Below, piece by piece: positions 61,055 through 64,000 of a stretch of 64,000 bases of DNA. Origin of the DNA: Bimastos eiseni (Eukaryota; Annelida; Clitellata; Crassiclitellata; Lumbricidae); contig OY365806.1 in the NCBI GenBank assembly GCA_959347315.1, forward strand, positions 57,737,655-57,801,654, written 5' to 3'. The translations under genes and the position numbers were made by a program. The notes under the pieces were generated by a model. The model saw only the letters and a list, made by a program, of their open reading frames with translations, was not told the origin of the DNA and searched no databases. Each line of letters starts with the position of its first letter. Positions within the stretch are counted from its first letter, which is position 1.

Positions 61055-62800
61055 TCGGGAAAACGGGAGGAGTATCTATGACCAACGTAGGTAGCCAACA
61101 GTAATATTTACGCATCGATCAATTCTTTTTGTCTACTGGTCTACTTGTTATCTCTAACCTGGGTTTTAGACTGCCCAGACTTTGACGGGCTTCTTGGTCA
61201 ATTTCCGTGTGCGGTATACTGGCCTCACACGCATAAGTTATCATGCACACGATTGACCGTCCTCTGCTTTGGCAATTGTCCGCCAACACTGTAATATATT
61301 CTGATACTCGGGAAACCGGGAGGAGTAACTGTGACCAACGTAGGTAACAAACCAGAGTACCTATCGAACGAGCATAAAGCCATCAAGAAGAGTTACTTGA
61401 CTTGTAACCTGAAGGTATCAATCGGCACCAGTGTTTTCTCTTGCTTGTCACGTGCTCTTCTAACGTGTTCACCCTCCACGTGCAATTCCAGCGGGTCGTT
61501 CGGGAATTTCCCCGATATTTCTATCGAACGTATTCAATGGGGAACTTTCCCCGTATGTGCCAACGCTCCACCGGCAGCTCTCTCGGTTTGTACGGCTGCT
61601 ACTGCGGTAATCTACTCGGCTTGTATCTTTTGCGGCCACCCGAATTTTCACGTCTCCGACAACCTGCTGGTATTCGTGAGGAGTAACTATGACCGAACTA
61701 GGTAGCCAACAAGTATCTTTCTCGGCCTGCTTGCATCTGTCATATACTTTAGTATCCGATCACACAGACTCTCACATGTCTGTAACTTCCTTGGACTGCA
61801 CTTTTTCCTCTCATCGTAGGATCATCTAGATACTCGTCACCTAGAGCTCTGACCAACGGTAATGCACCAACTCTCGTTTCTCAGACTCGATTCTCTCACA
61901 GGCACCTGAGGTAAGTGTCACCACGTTACCTCTATGTTTCACACAGACCTGTATTATTATAATCACTTTCTCTGAAGCAATTGTACTCTGTCTCTTATAC
62001 ACTGGAACGAACCACTGGCAAATCTTTCGAGGAAATCCTCGAAAGAAGATTATGTAGTTAGATCTACAAGAAGAAATTAGTAGACGCCTCGCGGGGAAAC
62101 CGCGAGCCAAGATATTGCAACTAGACAGACAAGTGAATAGATTTCTGGAAAACCGAGAGGAGTAACTGTGACCAACATAGGTAGCCAGTCAGAATATTTA
62201 CCGAAAGACCGTAAGACAATCAAGAAGACATACTGCGGGGACACCGCAAGTACAGATATTACGTTTAGTAACTCAAGTAAAGATACGCGGGGAAACCGCG
62301 ACCTAAGACATTGCGATCAGACACGCAATTCAACAGATTGCTGGTAAACGAGAGGAGTAAGTATGACCACCGTTAGGTAGCCAAGCATAGATATTTACGG
62401 AAAACCGTAAACAGAAAGAATATGCGGAGACGCCCACAATTGATTAGGTTTTCGGCATCAAAGGGAACTTTCCCTGTATCTAACGCAACAATGGGGTCAC
62501 CCTCCCCGTATTTATCGAATGTATTCATGTTTTCCAGTATTTGTCAACGGCTTCTCCGGTAGCTCTCAGTCTGTTTCCAACGGCTTCACGGGGCCGCCCT
62601 CCCCGTCCTTTAACCAACGTGTACACTGGGGAATTCTTCCCGTAAATTGTCTCAACAGTCGCCATAAATCTGTCTCGATGTAGCGTTCGGTTGCTCGGGG
62701 CTTTACCCGATCTCTATTTCTCCCGACTACCGACGGGGTCACGTATCCGACAACCTGCTGGTATTCGCGAGGAGTAACTATGACCGATCTAGGTAGCCAA
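61055..62800 (+). repeat. Six boxes similar to the 28S rRNA R2/I-PpoI site region
   Basis: Boxes at 61055-61099, 61308-61350, 61668-61710, 62145-62188, 62341-62384 and 62759-62800. Pattern: GG(T/A)AAACgnG, then GGAGTAACTATGAC, a 6-7 nt variable part, then AGGTAGCCAA. Eukaryotic 28S rRNA has the same two constant parts around TCTCTTA. The box at 62341 keeps the 7-nt spacing. All boxes are in the same orientation. Confidence 0.7.
62023..62410. repeat. Cluster of short perfect hairpins with A-rich loops
   Basis: An 11-bp stem TCTTTCGAGGA with 2-nt spacer (62023-62046). A 7-bp stem CTCGCGG-GGAAA-CCGCGAG (62088-62106). TGCGG/CCGCA (62234-62248), CGCGG-GGAAA-CCGCG (62286-62300) and TTACGG/CCGTAA (62395-62410). 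A related GGGGAA/TTCCCC series lies at 61500-61555 and 62461-62510. Confidence 0.8.
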
Positions 62801-63434
62801 CCAGAATATTTCTCGGCCACCAGAACTCCCACGGTCTGCACGGTCGAGGATTTTCCCCAGTCTATCTCTCTGTCGGCCGCCGAGGCCTCTCTCGATATAT
62901 GCGTCGGTCCCTTCTGGGACTCACTCAGTCTGTATCACTCACGGCCACCAATGGGGTCACCATCTTCCCCGTATTTCCGAACAGAACTGTCATTCATTCA
63001 TTTATTTCTCACGATCGGACTTTCTCTGTCAGCCTGTTGACTCTTACGATCAGGGCACGGTCCGTCTTGCGATCGACGGCAGAGGGGCCCACCCCACCAG
63101 ATCAGCGAAAAGCAGCACCAGCCTGACCGCGAGAGCGGCTGTCACTAGAGGTCGTATTTATATGGCAACACTCAACGATCCCTGGAGCGGTACGAGAACC
63201 ACTCTACGTATGAAGCAGTACGAACCACTGCTTCACATATATAGCGATGCACCGCATGTCAGGCTATACTCAAGCCAATTCATGCGTCTGCAAGCTATGC
63301 ACTCTATTAAAAACCGCCGATCGGTCTTCCTTCCTATACGCAACACTGTAAAAAAAATAGACGTAAAATAACACTATGGCGAGCCGATTATTTAAATAAA
63401 CCATTCATTCAAGCCTTGTGGCCTGTCCGCCACA

Positions 63435-64000
63435 ATAACATGACCATATATGGCATTCGACTATTGTTCCTTCATAAGTATCACTAACATCGTACGCGCA
63501 TAAGTATCAAGCAGCACAGGAGGATAATATTCGGATCGGTATTCTGAAATTCACTCCCGAATGTACTAATCTGCCTCCGTATAGCCTACATTGCATCACT
63601 TCAAAAACATAGGCCTACTGAAAATGTATCTTACCGGGTGACCCACAAAAGTGTAAACATCTCGTACAATATAAATATAATTAGTTCAAAATTTATTTTA
63701 CGGTATTCGTGATAGCTTATATAGTCTACTGATTTACTTACTTACCTATTTAGCTGTTTGCCTCGTCGGTGCAATGTATATTGTAAAACATGAATATATA
63801 TATATATATATGTAGATATATATAGTAGGATAGGTCAAATAGAAAGTGAGAGCCGGTAAGAGAAGATTAAAGGGAGAAGATAATAAATTCAAGGGTGTAT
63901 AAATATAAAACTTAACTAGTCTTAACTAACAAAATGTAGGTATATAGCAGGTGAAGAGGTAGGTACGACAATAAATGCAGTAAAGAATTAGATGATACAT
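63435..64000. other. Non-coding, no gene recognised
   Basis: AT-rich with an AGGCCTAC motif and a (TA)n run at 63795-63825. Confidence 0.5.

Larger units (their letters stand above)
60054..63434 (+). mobile_element. Long solo-LTR-like element packed with short repeats
   Basis: Begins TGTGGCGTTC and ends GTCCGCCACA (inverted TGTGGCGGAC), with AATAA/ATAA directly on both sides (60049-60053; 63434/63435-63438). Near the right end are a TATA-like TATTTATATGG (63150) and AATAAA (63396), then the CA end about 33 bp later. That order fits U3-R-U5. No gag or pol, primer-binding site or second LTR is visible, so a solo LTR is the best guess. The inside holds a ~500-bp duplicated segment (60699 and 61201), six 28S-like boxes and many hairpins. 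Confidence 0.5.

Noticed and set aside
60833..61081. 82-codon frame with balanced composition, ending in a 28S-like box
   Set aside because: No domain recognised; similar frames do not persist in the neighbouring duplicated unit.
61500..62510. CRISPR-like array suggested by GCGGGGAAACCGC repeats
   Set aside because: Spacing and repeats are irregular, stems differ in sequence, and the genome is animal with no cas genes.
61055..62800. Real 28S rRNA gene fragment
   Set aside because: Only about 40 bp around the R2 site resembles 28S, repeated six times; the flanking rRNA sequence is absent.

Overview
This window is animal nuclear DNA. It shows GT-AG introns, abundant micro- and minisatellites, tRNA-derived SINEs, LINE reverse-transcriptase fragments and hAT-type non-autonomous transposons. 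The very frequent AGGCCTA motif, intron sizes of 0.3-11 kb and the gene content suggest an invertebrate deuterostome, most likely an echinoderm. That assignment is an inference. No bacterial operon, CRISPR array, functional tRNA or rRNA gene was recognised.

Two protein-coding genes could be rebuilt exon by exon, both on the minus strand. (1) An RBM24/RBM38 (SEB-4/SUP-12 family) RNA-binding protein has four coding exons: 36765-36595, 27934-27802, 27202-27133 and 15759-15345. The predicted protein is 262 aa and the reading phase is intact at every junction. (2) CCM2 (malcavernin) has eleven coding exons from 57670 to 44936. They cover the PTB domain, linker, harmonin-homology domain and C-terminal tail (383 aa). 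The N-terminal exon(s), about 50 residues in human CCM2, were not found. CCM2 lies upstream of RBM24/38 in the direction of transcription.

Layout. 1-15344: region 3' of RBM24/38 with a LINE/SINE remnant, a 1.9 kb minisatellite of 40-bp units in a higher-order array, and a GGAT-type minisatellite. 15345-36765: RBM24/38, whose introns 1 and 3 hold large satellites, polypurine tracts, SINEs, LINE pieces and two hAT elements. 36766-44935: intergenic, with a TIR transposon (38053-39213) and a hAT element (41148-42834) carrying a nested second transposon. 44936-57670: CCM2, with LINE, SINE and two hAT-like insertions in its introns and a minisatellite that has copied one of its 5' splice sites. 57671-64000: second copy of the nested transposon family (58803-59994), then a 3.4 kb LTR-like element (60054-63434) filled with short hairpins and six boxes resembling the 28S rRNA segment around the R2/I-PpoI cleavage site.

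The two genes have no known direct functional link. RBM24/38 proteins control splicing, stability and translation of mRNAs in muscle and other tissues. CCM2 is a scaffold joining KRIT1, PDCD10 and MEKK3. Most other long open frames are by-products of tandem repeats whose unit length is a multiple of three.
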